Assembly: GCA_942493375.1 (NCBI GenBank)
Contig: OW818698.1
Location: forward strand, 3,348,001 to 3,412,000
Source: G942493375 sp942493375
Lineage (GTDB): Bacteria > Armatimonadota > UBA5829
Length of the DNA: 64,000 bases
Direction of reading: 5' to 3'
Within the stretch, counting starts at the first letter, position 1; each line of letters begins with the position of its first letter. A program made the position numbers and the translations under genes. This document shows positions 24,472-33,852 of this stretch, piece by piece. Below the pieces are notes generated by a model that saw only the letters and a program-made list of their open reading frames with translations, did no database searches and was not told the DNA's origin.

Positions 24472-26157
24472 TTATTCTATTACTTCAGCACATGCTAGTG
24501 ACCTTGTTACCTGGTCTACTCTGACGTTGACGTGTTCTCCTTCTGAAGAAGCGCCATTGCTGAGTTCCACCAGATATCCATCGGCCCAACCATAAGCTTT
24601 GGGTGCGCTGGAGAATGGCGCCGGGACTACTTCAAGGTTAATAGTAGCTCCAGGTTGAATCCCACTCACCTGCTCCTGCATCTGAGCTGCATCAGCCGGC
24701 AGTATCTGATATTTCTCTATGAAGAGTTCTTCGTCCGCACGGACATATACGACACGATCGATTATTCGCTCGATATCGGATACCGTCTCTCCATTGTCCC
24801 CAACAAGATAGAATACTACCTCAGGGTTGGCTATCACCAAAAATGCTTCATCGTCCCGTTCCGATGCCAGCCTGCGAAGATCTCTTTCTATGCGAATACT
24901 GACAGTCTCAGCGCTCTCCACTCTACCCCTTCCCTGGCAGTGGGGGCACACACACGTGGTTGCTTCTGTGACTGTTTCTCCAGTCCGCTTTCTGGTCATT
25001 TCCACAAGCCCAAGCGGGCTTATGTGGCAGATCTTGGCTTTCTCTCTGTCTTTCTGTAATTCTTTTTCGAGAGCAGAGATGACTTTTTGCCGGTCTTTTG
25101 GATCATTCATGTCGATAAAGTCCAACACGATCATACCACCGATATCCCGCAATCTTAACTGTCTCGCAATTTCGACAACGGCATCAAGGTTGGTTTTTAG
25201 AATAGTATCAGACAGACTCTTGGAACCTACGAACTTACCGGTGTTTACATCGATAGTGGTCAAGGCCTCTGTTGAGTCAATTGCCAGATGCCCTCCGGAC
25301 TTCAGCCAGACTTTTCTGCGCAGAAGCGCATTGATCTCGCTTTCTATGCCGAATTTCTCGAAGATGGGAGTATCCTCTTCATACAGATGCACCTTTGAGC
25401 GCATCTTAGGGGACATGAGATCTATCAGTTCCAGTGCTTTCTCATAATCAACAGGGCTGTCAATAACCAACCTTGCCACGTCTGATGAGAATGCATCCCT
25501 CATTATCTTGTAGATCAAACTCAGATCCTGGTGAACCAGTCCCGGGGCATGAACCCTGGCCGATTTCTCTCGAATCTGTTCCCACATCTTCACCAGCATA
25601 TTTAGATCCCCAGCCAGATCTTCTTCCGTCCGCCCTTCAGCTTCGGTTCGCACTATCAGACCAAGACCAGGAACTTTTATCCGGGTCGCAATTTTCTTGA
25701 GCCGATCCCTTTCGGAATCACTCTCAACCTTCCTCGAAACGCCCGTACTATCAGAGTCCGGCATAACGACAAGGTAGCGTCCCGGCAGTGAGATTCTGGT
25801 AGAAACCCTGGCTCCTTTCGAGCCTCTGGGACCTTTTACCGCTTGAACCAGCAATTCACTGCGCTCTTTCAGTAGATCCTTAATATTGATTCGCCGCGAA
25901 TTGTCTCTTCGTCCGGAACCGCCTTCTTCCTCGGACTCTGGTAGAATATCGCCTCCATACAGAAACGCATTCCTGTCCAGTCCGATGTCAACAAATGCAG
26001 CATCCATACCAGCCAGCACATTGGCCACTTTCGCCTTATATATGCTTCCGGTCACTCTCTGCTCTCGTTCGACATGCAATTCAGCCAGTTTTCCAGCCTC
26101 AACAACCGCAACTCTTGTTTCGCGTGAATCCACGCTTATTAAAATTTCTTTTGACAC
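24472..26157 (-). CDS. rng: Ribonuclease E/G
   Basis: A 561-residue endoribonuclease of the RNase E/G family, which processes rRNA and degrades mRNA. An S1 RNA-binding domain lies at about 37-125 (GSIYKAKVANVLAGMDAAFVDIG). The catalytic magnesium ligands are Asp303 in TTIDVNTG and Asp346 in LDFIDMND, and the Zn-link cysteines are Cys404 and Cys407 in CPHCQGRG; these match the E. coli RNase E numbers. There is no long C-terminal scaffold, so it is RNase G-sized. The first S1 loop has an acidic/basic insertion (about 74-90). GTG start at 26157 with AAAGGAGGT upstream. In the same direction as the radical SAM gene 106 bases upstream, a pairing also seen near ribosomal genes in other bacteria. 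Confidence 0.94.
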   Translation of the reverse strand: MSKEILISVDSRETRVAVVEAGKLAELHVEREQRVTGSIYKAKVANVLAGMDAAFVDIGLDRNAFLYGGDILPESEEEGGSGRRDNSRRINIKDLLKERSELLVQAVKGPRGSKGARVSTRISLPGRYLVVMPDSDSTGVSRKVESDSERDRLKKIATRIKVPGLGLIVRTEAEGRTEEDLAGDLNMLVKMWEQIREKSARVHAPGLVHQDLSLIYKIMRDAFSSDVARLVIDSPVDYEKALELIDLMSPKMRSKVHLYEEDTPIFEKFGIESEINALLRRKVWLKSGGHLAIDSTEALTTIDVNTGKFVGSKSLSDTILKTNLDAVVEIARQLRLRDIGGMIVLDFIDMNDPKDRQKVISALEKELQKDREKAKICHISPLGLVEMTRKRTGETVTEATTCVCPHCQGRGRVESAETVSIRIERDLRRLASERDDEAFLVIANPEVVFYLVGDNGETVSDIERIIDRVVYVRADEELFIEKYQILPADAAQMQEQVSGIQPGATINLEVVPAPFSSAPKAYGWADGYLVELSNGASSEGEHVNVRVDQVTRSLACAEVIE

Positions 26158-26263
26158 TTTGTTACCTCCTTTCTTAGAGATTGTGTCCAGCCCGTATTAT
26201 TCGTGATTGACTCATATGTCTAACAATAAATCGGGCTCATACTGTAAGCAGTCATCCGTTTGG

Positions 26264-28804
26264 TTACCGTAAAATGACACGGTTCCGGTGGACAGCAGTA
26301 AGCTGCAATCCCGGGATTTCCTGCCCAACAAGATCAGCTATTTCAGAGGGACGAGGGGTATATTCGCCATGAGCGACAACAGTCTTAATCTCACAACACC
26401 CATTCGCTATTTCCTCGTTAAGCTCTAACGTCATTATACCTTTACGCAGGTCAACTGTTTTGACATTATTCTTCTTTTCTCTGCGTACAAGTATAGACTC
26501 TTTGGCCATAATACCATCAATTGCCTTGCGTATATCCGATGCAGTGCAACTATCAGGCACTTCGACATGCAGTGAGAATTCTCCTGCTGTTACTGCCGGA
26601 GGCTTGAACGTGTCTCTGATGGTATTTACATCATAAACTTTTAGACCTTCAGGAAGACTGACATTGAGGCGGTTTATTACCCCAATGAAATCATCTCCCA
26701 GTCTCAGTCGAATAGCAACTACCTCTGCGCCTGCTGTAGCTCCCAGAGATAATGCAGATAACAAAGCTACTCTCGGACGCGGATTGAACCCTTCGGAGTA
26801 TACCACGTCGATGCCGGATATGCGAACTGCCCGGTCAAATGCCCTGACCAGATCAAGATGCCCCAGCCATTTTGCCCGTCCTGTCTTGCTGAAACGGAAA
26901 ATCGTCAACGTCTCAGGTCCATCGGACTTTGGAGGCAATGAAGGAATCTCGGCAATGCCTGGCTCAGGTGCTTTTGGCGGACACGGTTGGTTGGTATCTG
27001 ATGATCTTACACCACATCCTGCGCATTCACCAGTCCTACAGTCCGGAGTCACTATTCCCTCAACAGCTTTATGGTTCTCGCGGATCAGGAACTCTTTTGA
27101 AACTCCTGCATTGATGAAATCCCAGGGTAAAGTTTCATCCTCCAAGATTGTCCGGTTGGCGTAGTCAGCTATATTAAGACCAGCTTCAGTGAAGGCTTTG
27201 TTCCAAAGATCAGGATTAAACCGGCTCTGCCCCAGGTTTGCACCCAGTTTCCATGCTCCAAAAATAGCTGCAGAGACTTCATCTCCGCCTCTAGCAAATG
27301 AGGCTTCCACACAACTCTGTGCGGGTTCGTGCCAGTTGAGCATTACTCCTTTAATACTTAACATTGACCTGAGCAATGCCACCCTACGATCAAGTTCTTC
27401 GGACTGAGGCATACCGTGCCATTGGAATGGAGTGTGAGGTTTGGGAACGAACGGCGAAACCGTCACCGACAGCGCCAGTTTTACACCATGACTGCGTGAA
27501 GTGTTCAATACTGCCCGGACTAGATCAGCTATACCTGTGATATCTTCATCGGTCTCAGTAGGCAGCCCAATCATAAAATATAGTTTTAAACGCTGCCAGC
27601 CGTTATCTACTGCGGCGGCAACGGCATCGAGCAGGTCTGTTTCGGTAACATTCTTGTTGATAACATCACGGAGTCTCTGTGTTCCAGCTTCAGGAGCGAA
27701 CGTAAGACCGCTTTTGCGGACTCTCTGGATCTCTGCTGCCAGCTTCACGCATCCTGCATCCGCACGTAAACTGGGCAATGATACTCCCACACGTTCGGAT
27801 TCGTATTTGTCGATGATGGTACTGACAAGTTCACCTATGCGGCTATGGTCAGCGCTGGATAGTGAGGACAGAGCGATCTCATCATAACCTGTCTGCCTTA
27901 AAAGCTGTTCTGCTTGCCTGCATAGTGTCTCTACGCTGCGTTCGCGGACAGGTCTAGTCAGCATCCCTGCCTGACAGAACCTGCACCCTCTGCTACAACC
28001 GCGCATTATCTCAAGAATGACTCTGTCATGGACTGCTTCAGTGTGGGGAACAATCAAGGTCTCAGGATAGGGAGCTAATTCAAGGCTGGCAACGGCTCTG
28101 TGGTTGATATGAACCTGGACATCTTTTATGCCATGAATTGCAGGGACATAGACGCCTGCTATATGGGACATTTTTTCGATCGTTGAGATTCTGTCGCCTT
28201 TGGCTTCTCTAAATGCCTTAACTAATTCCAGAACGACCTCTTCGCCATCACCAATTACGAAGGCATCGATGAACTCGGCCATTGGTTTTGGATTGGCTGC
28301 ACAGTGTCCGCCTGCGATTACTATTGGATCAGCATCCGTCCTGTCTTTGGAATATACAGCAATGCTGGCAAGATCCAGCATGTTCAGGACCGCGGTATAG
28401 GAGAGTTCATAAGATAATGAAAATCCCAGAATATCGAAGTCGCGGACATATCTCCGTGATTCAAGGACAAACAGTGGAATGTTGTGCTCACGCATCAGGA
28501 TTTCCATGTCCTCTGCCGGAGCAAATACACGCTCAGCTGAGACTTCATGGTCCTGATTTAATACATGATAGAGAATACGCAGGCCAAGGTTGGACATACC
28601 GATCTCGTAGACGTCCGGAAACGCCAACGCAAACGAAACATCCGTATCTTCAAGGTGCTTGCGTGCAGAGTTCGGCTCTCCACCGATATAACGCGCGGGC
28701 TTGCTGACCTGAGGGAGGATTACATCCAGTGCGGAATCAATATCAATATGCGGATTATCAAGATTATTTTTAGTCATACACACAGTTAACAAAAGAGCCG
28801 GCAA
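26264..28804 (-). CDS. Fused TIGR03960-type radical SAM protein with C-terminal DUF2344 domain
   Basis: An 846-residue protein. Residues 30-230 form a B12-binding-like N-terminal region (LAFPDVYEIGMSNLGLRILYHVLN; IVIAGGHCAANPKPM; FVIGDGEE). The radical SAM core follows with Cys270, Cys274 and Cys277 in RGCSRGCRFC, and SLPSLRAD and TFAPEAGTQRLR further on. A short cysteine-rich patch (CRTGECAGCGV, about 610) links to the TIGR03936/DUF2344 domain (about 640-846, starting LTIFRFSKTGRAKWLGHLD). Split or fused forms usually sit near rng and rplU in Firmicutes and relatives; the reaction is not established. The TTG at 28804 has AGGAG eight bases upstream; the in-frame ATG at 28777 lacks a ribosome-binding site. 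Confidence 0.9.
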   Translation of the reverse strand: MPALLLTVCMTKNNLDNPHIDIDSALDVILPQVSKPARYIGGEPNSARKHLEDTDVSFALAFPDVYEIGMSNLGLRILYHVLNQDHEVSAERVFAPAEDMEILMREHNIPLFVLESRRYVRDFDILGFSLSYELSYTAVLNMLDLASIAVYSKDRTDADPIVIAGGHCAANPKPMAEFIDAFVIGDGEEVVLELVKAFREAKGDRISTIEKMSHIAGVYVPAIHGIKDVQVHINHRAVASLELAPYPETLIVPHTEAVHDRVILEIMRGCSRGCRFCQAGMLTRPVRERSVETLCRQAEQLLRQTGYDEIALSSLSSADHSRIGELVSTIIDKYESERVGVSLPSLRADAGCVKLAAEIQRVRKSGLTFAPEAGTQRLRDVINKNVTETDLLDAVAAAVDNGWQRLKLYFMIGLPTETDEDITGIADLVRAVLNTSRSHGVKLALSVTVSPFVPKPHTPFQWHGMPQSEELDRRVALLRSMLSIKGVMLNWHEPAQSCVEASFARGGDEVSAAIFGAWKLGANLGQSRFNPDLWNKAFTEAGLNIADYANRTILEDETLPWDFINAGVSKEFLIRENHKAVEGIVTPDCRTGECAGCGVRSSDTNQPCPPKAPEPGIAEIPSLPPKSDGPETLTIFRFSKTGRAKWLGHLDLVRAFDRAVRISGIDVVYSEGFNPRPRVALLSALSLGATAGAEVVAIRLRLGDDFIGVINRLNVSLPEGLKVYDVNTIRDTFKPPAVTAGEFSLHVEVPDSCTASDIRKAIDGIMAKESILVRREKKNNVKTVDLRKGIMTLELNEEIANGCCEIKTVVAHGEYTPRPSEIADLVGQEIPGLQLTAVHRNRVILR

Positions 28805-29113
28805 AGAACCATCTCCTGCCAGCCCATACAGTAACTGATTATACCATTTCAGACACTCTCAGTCAAACGCGACGGATGAACGCGCAAAATGACTATCCGC
28901 AGATTTCGCAGATTTGCGCAGATTATTTGGGGAAACCGCGAAATGCGCCAAACACGCGAAATTAGAAAAGAGACTTTCACGTTAGTCGCCGCTGGAAATC
29001 AGTTATTTGTGTGTAGTGAGTCAGAAAAGCAGATTCTTCGTTCCTCAGAATGACAGCAGGCTGGAAGCCTGCATCACAATTTGGAGAGAATCCGTTTTGA
29101 GTGACACTGTAGA
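28805..29113. repeat. Intergenic region with three repeat types
   Basis: Holds a run of cgcagatt units at about 28887-28925 (compare 14879-14915), a half copy of the CTTC...CAGAATGAC hairpin repeat at 29032-29054, and directly adjoining it a copy of GCAGGCTGGAAGCCTGC at 29055-29081. No gene is visible. Insertion of one repeat beside another suggests that the site collects such elements. Confidence 0.6.
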
Positions 29114-31135
29114 TTAGTTGTGTTTTTTGCCTGCGCCTGGGGTTAGCCATTTGGTGTCGGGCATTGCTTTTTTTAGTTCTGCTATCTGGTCTCTTAGTTC
29201 AGCTGCTCTTTCGAAGTCCAGAGCTTTGGCGGAACGCTTCATCTCTCTGTCCATTTCGGCTACTTCTTCAAGCAGGTCGTCCAGACTCATTGTATCGCGC
29301 AATTCCTTGGCAAACTGTTTAGGATTACGGTCCTGATCGAATGCTGAGGAGATCAACCGTTCTCGAATGGCCTTTGTAATGGTGATTGGTGTGATATTGT
29401 GATCTGTGTTATATGTCATCTGGATATGACGACGGCGGTTGGTCTCATCGATAGCCCTGCGCATAGAATCCGTAATGTGGTCGGCAAACATCAATACTTT
29501 TCCACATGAGTTTCTAGCAGCACGTCCTATTGTCTGTATCAGAGAGGTCTCACTGCGCAGAAAACCCTCTTTATCGGCGTCCAGGATAGCGACCAGGGAC
29601 ACTTCAGGGAGGTCAAGACCTTCTCTGAGCAGGTTAATCCCAACCAAAACATCATGCACGCCCATACGGAGATCCCGCAATATCTCACTGCGCTCGAGAG
29701 TTTTGATCTCAGAATGGAGGTAGTTTACCTTGATACCCATCTCCGATAGATATTGACTCAGGTCCTCCGACATCTTCTTGGTCAGCGTCGTTACCAGGAC
29801 CCGTTCGCTTTTTGCGGCACGCGCGCGTATTTCGCCTATTAGATAGTCAACCTGACCCTGGCTAGGTAATACTTCAATCTCGGGATCGAGTAAACCCGTC
29901 GGTCGAATTATCTGTTCTACAACGTGCTGTGAGTGCTGGACTTCATATGGACCTGGAGTCGCAGAGACCAGCACGCATTGATGAACTAGCTTTTCGAATT
30001 CCTGGAATTTGAGAGGCCTGTTATCAAGTGCAGAAGGCAAGCGGAAACCATAATCTACAAGCGTGCCTTTGCGGGATCTGTCACCGGCATACATTGCTCT
30101 TAGCTGTGGAATCGTCTGATGCGACTCATCTATGAACATCAAAGAGTCTTCAGGGAAATACTCCACAAGCGTATGAGGACAGCTGCCAGCAGGTCTTCCG
30201 TCTATAATACGTGAGTAGTTCTCAATACCGTTGCAGTACCCCAGCTCACGCATCATCTCCATATCGAAGTGGGTACGCTGTTCGATGCGCTGGGCTTCGA
30301 TGAGTTTTCCCTGCCGTTGAAAGAAACTAACGCGGTCCTCCAATTCCTGTTCGATTTCCGCGAGTGCCCGTTCCATCTTTTCAGCAGTCGTTACAAAGTG
30401 ACTTGCAGGATAGACTGTAAGGGTGGGTTGAGAGTGCAAGACCTCACCAGTTACTGGATTGATGACAGTGATCTTCTCGACTTCATCGTCGAAAAACGTG
30501 ACCCGGGTGATGAGTTCCTCATCGACTGGTTGGATCTCCAGCACATCCCCACGGACTCTAAAGGTACCTCGTCCGAGAGCAATATCATTCCTGGTAAACT
30601 GCATATCAATCAGACGGCGCAACAACTGTTCCCGATTGTAGTTCTGTCCGACTGACAATTGTAGCAAGATACCTGCGTAGTCTTCTTTGCTCCCGATACC
30701 GTATATACAGCTTACACTAGCAACAATTATGACATCGCGTCTTTCCAGAATTGCCTGCGTGGCTGAATGCCTGAGACGGTCTATCTCATCATTAACTGAG
30801 GAGTCTTTCTCGATATATGTGTCTGTTTGTGGTATGTAGGCTTCAGGAAGATAGTAGTCATAATAACTGACAAAATATTCAACTGCATTATCCGGGAAGA
30901 ACTCACGGAATTCAGAACAGAGTTGAGCAGCGAGAGTTTTGTTATGTGCAATTACCAAAGTAGGTTTCTGCAGTTTCTCAATGACATTAGCCATTGTGAA
31001 AGTTTTTCCCGAACCCGTCACACCGACAAGGGTCTGATATCGATCACCTGACCGCAGATTATGTACCAGTTGATTTATAGCTTCGGGCTGATCCCCTGTT
31101 GGCTGAAAATCTGATTTGATAATAAACTCGTTCAT
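29114..31135 (-). CDS. uvrB: Excinuclease ABC subunit B
   Basis: The damage-verifying helicase of nucleotide excision repair; works with UvrA and UvrC in the cytoplasm. The 673-residue length is standard. Motifs in order: Walker A GVTGSGKT at 38-45, the beta-hairpin region YYDYYLPEAYIPQTDTYIE near 92-110, FIDESH (Walker B type), the RxxDLPEVSLVAILDADKEGFLRS helicase motifs, QTIGRAARN, and a C-terminal UVR domain that binds UvrC (LEEVAEMDREMKRSAKALDFERA, in part). It follows the LptD-like gene by only 28 bases in the same direction, so it may be transcribed with the envelope locus or from a promoter inside it. uvrA and uvrC are not in the window. Confidence 0.97.
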   Translation of the reverse strand: MNEFIIKSDFQPTGDQPEAINQLVHNLRSGDRYQTLVGVTGSGKTFTMANVIEKLQKPTLVIAHNKTLAAQLCSEFREFFPDNAVEYFVSYYDYYLPEAYIPQTDTYIEKDSSVNDEIDRLRHSATQAILERRDVIIVASVSCIYGIGSKEDYAGILLQLSVGQNYNREQLLRRLIDMQFTRNDIALGRGTFRVRGDVLEIQPVDEELITRVTFFDDEVEKITVINPVTGEVLHSQPTLTVYPASHFVTTAEKMERALAEIEQELEDRVSFFQRQGKLIEAQRIEQRTHFDMEMMRELGYCNGIENYSRIIDGRPAGSCPHTLVEYFPEDSLMFIDESHQTIPQLRAMYAGDRSRKGTLVDYGFRLPSALDNRPLKFQEFEKLVHQCVLVSATPGPYEVQHSQHVVEQIIRPTGLLDPEIEVLPSQGQVDYLIGEIRARAAKSERVLVTTLTKKMSEDLSQYLSEMGIKVNYLHSEIKTLERSEILRDLRMGVHDVLVGINLLREGLDLPEVSLVAILDADKEGFLRSETSLIQTIGRAARNSCGKVLMFADHITDSMRRAIDETNRRRHIQMTYNTDHNITPITITKAIRERLISSAFDQDRNPKQFAKELRDTMSLDDLLEEVAEMDREMKRSAKALDFERAAELRDQIAELKKAMPDTKWLTPGAGKKHN

Positions 31136-31163
31136 AAATATATACTACCCATCGCAGGAGCAC

Positions 31164-33149
31164 TCAAAGACCTGCCGCTGAAAATTCAAACAGCAGACGC
31201 GACCTGGATTTTGAGTAGAATAGACGCGCTTCCTGGCTTCCCAATGTCCTGACTAGACCAAGCTGAGCATCGTTGTAGCTATAACCGGAGTAATTCTGCC
31301 AGGTAGACAACGCCCTAAACTCCCAGTTTTTTGAAATGCGATAGGACAAATTGCCGAATGAACTGGTAGTTCCGCCCCGCAGACCCTTTATAACGCTAAA
31401 ATGTGTACTTAGACCATATACAGGCACCAGATAGATGTCCGCACTTACGGTGTCATATGTGCCGCCGCCTGCTGCATCGTCCCAGCTATAGTTATAATTC
31501 ATACCAAAGGTGGCCGATCTTCCAAGATCCCTGTATAAACCCAGATTACCAAAAGCACTACGACCGGGGTTCGACCCGCCCCACACATTACCAACGCTTG
31601 TCTGAGCACTTAGATCAAAACCTGTGAATGTTTTATAGGGTCCGGCGTACAGTTGCACATTTGCTGCTCCCCCCATATGCCTGGCTACAGCAGATGCACT
31701 ACTGTCGTAAAAGCCTCTGCCCGACATAGACATGGTGAATGTAGGACCCGAAATCGGCACCGGACGCATCTGATAACTAATACCCGTATAATGTGTACTT
31801 CGGCCTTCTGACTGTTTTGTTCCACGGAAAGAAAATGTGGTTGTATATTTTTCCTTTGATTGGCTCAGATCGAAATTGCCGTAAACATCTGAGTGTGATG
31901 GAGAATCAAGATAGATATACGATTCCAATCCCTGTCCATAATCTGTCCTGCCAGTCCATCTCAGTCCCCAGTCAGATGAACCAAATCGTCGAATAGCAAC
32001 CTGACCGCTGCTTCCGGTGTCCAAATCGTAATCTCTGACAAAATCAGTTTCCCAACGTTTAGATCCACCGTAGTATCCCCAGCCAGACTGTTCTTGACGC
32101 CTGATCCTTATAGCAGTGCTGGAATTCTCATCGAGTCCAAGGTATATTGGAATATCTGCTCGAAGCCCTTCACTACCATATGTAAATGTTTTGCCACCAC
32201 CACTCCCAGAAAATGGTATCCGATAAAATGGAATGGTAACAGTGCTATCGCCTTCCAGGAAGAACGTAGCATTGATCAATTTGATTTCTTTTCCAGGTTT
32301 GACGATGATTTTCTTGGCACCAATTAAAAACACACCTGATACAGGCGGCACAGGAGCTTGAACTGATCTGACATCCGATTCTTCACGCTGCTTAAGGTCA
32401 CGCAGTGAGATTAATTGCCTCCTTGCACCCTCATCCCCTGTATTAAAAAGAAGGCCTGTCATCTTACCAATGTCCAATAGAGCCTCACTAGCTCTGATAA
32501 CTACGTTCCCTCTCTTAATAATGACAGAATTGCCTTCAGATCCTGAACGCAGACGCATTGTGCGTCTACTAATGTCCATCACTGCATAGAAGGATGAAAT
32601 CTCCAGAGTTCCCATTTTGATGGTAACTCCGCCCACGCAATCGGCAATCCGTCTTGCCGGATCAAATAATAGCTGACCATTTTTTGTAGAAATTGTAACG
32701 CCAGTGAGGGATTCTGTTTTGGTGCCAGCAGCTAGAATTTCTACTTTGACTTCTGCAACACCTCTGGACCCCTGAACCGCTGCAGTAATCATCGATACGC
32801 CAGTTGCCAGTGTGCTCTGCATTCTGACTCTTGCAACACCACTGGATGTAGTCGCTCGTTGATCGATTCGACCAAGACTAGCTGAAAAATCTACTATAGT
32901 GCCATTTGGGGCCAGTTTACCATCGGAGTCTCTGACTTCGGCATTGATTGTTGTGGATGAACCAGCGTCTGCAGTAATGACATCAGGACGCGCAGTAAGG
33001 TATACGGTATATTCCGCAAGACCCACACTTTCGCCACTTCGACTTAATGAAAGCAGTAAACATGCTCCAAATATTATAACGATAAATCCGGCTGTTAAAT
33101 GAAAACGCGCCGGACAAAGCCGACGCGTCATTCTATCTAAGTATTTCAT
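31164..33149 (-). CDS. LptD/OstA-like outer-membrane beta-barrel protein with invasin-type Ig domain
   Basis: A 661-residue envelope protein. Residues 18-38 are a signal/anchor segment. Residues about 46-140 form a Big_1-type (invasin/intimin) Ig domain: TARPDVITADAGSSTTINAE, then GTIVDFSASLGRI. Residues 145-320 look like an OstA/LptA-type beta-jellyroll (GVTISTKNGQLLFDP ... GTLEISSFYAVMDI ... IIKRGNVVIRASEALLDI). From about 325 the sequence alternates polar and aromatic residues in strand-length blocks (TAIRIRRQEQSGWGYYGG) and ends in LFEFSAAGL, as in outer-membrane barrels related to LptD. LptD inserts lipopolysaccharide; here the short barrel and the extra Ig domain suggest a variant task, perhaps in export of the neighbouring giant proteins. 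12 bases downstream of the CsgG-like gene. Confidence 0.65.
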   Translation of the reverse strand: MKYLDRMTRRLCPARFHLTAGFIVIIFGACLLLSLSRSGESVGLAEYTVYLTARPDVITADAGSSTTINAEVRDSDGKLAPNGTIVDFSASLGRIDQRATTSSGVARVRMQSTLATGVSMITAAVQGSRGVAEVKVEILAAGTKTESLTGVTISTKNGQLLFDPARRIADCVGGVTIKMGTLEISSFYAVMDISRRTMRLRSGSEGNSVIIKRGNVVIRASEALLDIGKMTGLLFNTGDEGARRQLISLRDLKQREESDVRSVQAPVPPVSGVFLIGAKKIIVKPGKEIKLINATFFLEGDSTVTIPFYRIPFSGSGGGKTFTYGSEGLRADIPIYLGLDENSSTAIRIRRQEQSGWGYYGGSKRWETDFVRDYDLDTGSSGQVAIRRFGSSDWGLRWTGRTDYGQGLESYIYLDSPSHSDVYGNFDLSQSKEKYTTTFSFRGTKQSEGRSTHYTGISYQMRPVPISGPTFTMSMSGRGFYDSSASAVARHMGGAANVQLYAGPYKTFTGFDLSAQTSVGNVWGGSNPGRSAFGNLGLYRDLGRSATFGMNYNYSWDDAAGGGTYDTVSADIYLVPVYGLSTHFSVIKGLRGGTTSSFGNLSYRISKNWEFRALSTWQNYSGYSYNDAQLGLVRTLGSQEARLFYSKSRSRLLFEFSAAGL

Positions 33150-33161
33150 AAGGGACTGACC

Positions 33162-33782
33162 TCAGTTAGCTGTAGCCTCGTCCTTTTTATCCAACCCAAG
33201 TTTTGCAATAGCATCTGCTAAGGCTGTAGCGCGAAGGTCATTGGGATCGATTCCCTTGACAGCATCTGAACTTTTACCGGTAGCAGTGAATCCACTAATT
33301 GTTCTGCCACTTTTTACTTCAAGCAATTGAGCTGATAATACAACGGAGACTGACTTAGCAACAGTATCAATATTGTAGCTTTCGATCATGCCTGTAAGTA
33401 CATAATCAACAGATGCTATTCGTCCAAGTTGCAATACTTTATCTGTGTCATCGGCAAACGGGGGTAATAATTGCTTCGCAGTAATAGCCTGATCTACCTC
33501 TACTGCCCGTTGTATCGGCGCTAGTCTATCGCTAAACACAACAACGTTATATTTCCCGGACTTCTGTAACCCATCCCGAGCAGCTTCGGCAAGTGCCTTA
33601 GCAACTGGTGCAGCAATCTGAACCTCAGGCGCTGCATCGAATGGAAATACCATAACTGACTGTTTAACTACGTCGTTCCTAACTATCCTGGCACGTTTGA
33701 ACCATCTTGCAGCACTGCAGGCTGCAGAAAGAACAAAAAGACACAGAAGTGCAGCAACAACTTTCACCCAAACGCTTCTCAT
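33162..33782 (-). CDS. Small CsgG/LpoB-like exported protein
   Basis: About 206 residues from ATG 33782, which has GAGAGG some ten bases upstream; an earlier ATG at 33809 lies directly against its AGGAG and is less likely. The N-terminus is a signal peptide (KVVAALLCLFVLSAAC); the cysteine might be lipidated but the box SAAC is not canonical. The mature part has the alpha/beta pattern of the CsgG/LpoB/TolB-N group: VMVFPFDAAPEV, AAPVAKALAEAARDGLQKSG, YNVVVFSDRL, LGRIASVDYVLTGMIESYNI, VSVVLSAQLLEVKSGRTISG. In CsgG such a fold is part of an outer-membrane secretion pore, but here no membrane-crossing hairpin is evident, so a periplasmic accessory role is more likely. Flanked by the giant protein and the LptD-like barrel. 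Confidence 0.65.
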   Translation of the reverse strand: MRSVWVKVVAALLCLFVLSAACSAARWFKRARIVRNDVVKQSVMVFPFDAAPEVQIAAPVAKALAEAARDGLQKSGKYNVVVFSDRLAPIQRAVEVDQAITAKQLLPPFADDTDKVLQLGRIASVDYVLTGMIESYNIDTVAKSVSVVLSAQLLEVKSGRTISGFTATGKSSDAVKGIDPNDLRATALADAIAKLGLDKKDEATAN

Positions 33783-33822
33783 ATACTCTGTACCTCTCTC
33801 CCGAGTCATCTCCTAAGAAACC

Positions 33823-33844
33823 GGGCGGCCCTGAATGGGCCGCC
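33823..33844 (-). terminator. Hairpin between giant surface protein and CsgG-like gene
   Basis: A perfect GGGCGGCCC (33823-33831) / GGGCCGCCC (33836-33844) stem with a five-base loop. The order of genes on the minus strand is CsgG-like gene start at 33782, giant gene stop at 33853, so the hairpin lies just past the giant gene and is followed by TTTCTTAG. It may be a partial terminator that lowers expression of the downstream genes. Confidence 0.5.
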
Positions 33845-33852
33845 CCAATTGA

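Noticed and set aside
14879..28925. cgcagatt runs at 14879-14915 and 28887-28925 as protein-binding iterons or an origin
   Set aside because: No dnaA, parAB or rep gene nearby; units are degenerate and such runs are common intergenic noise in many genomes.
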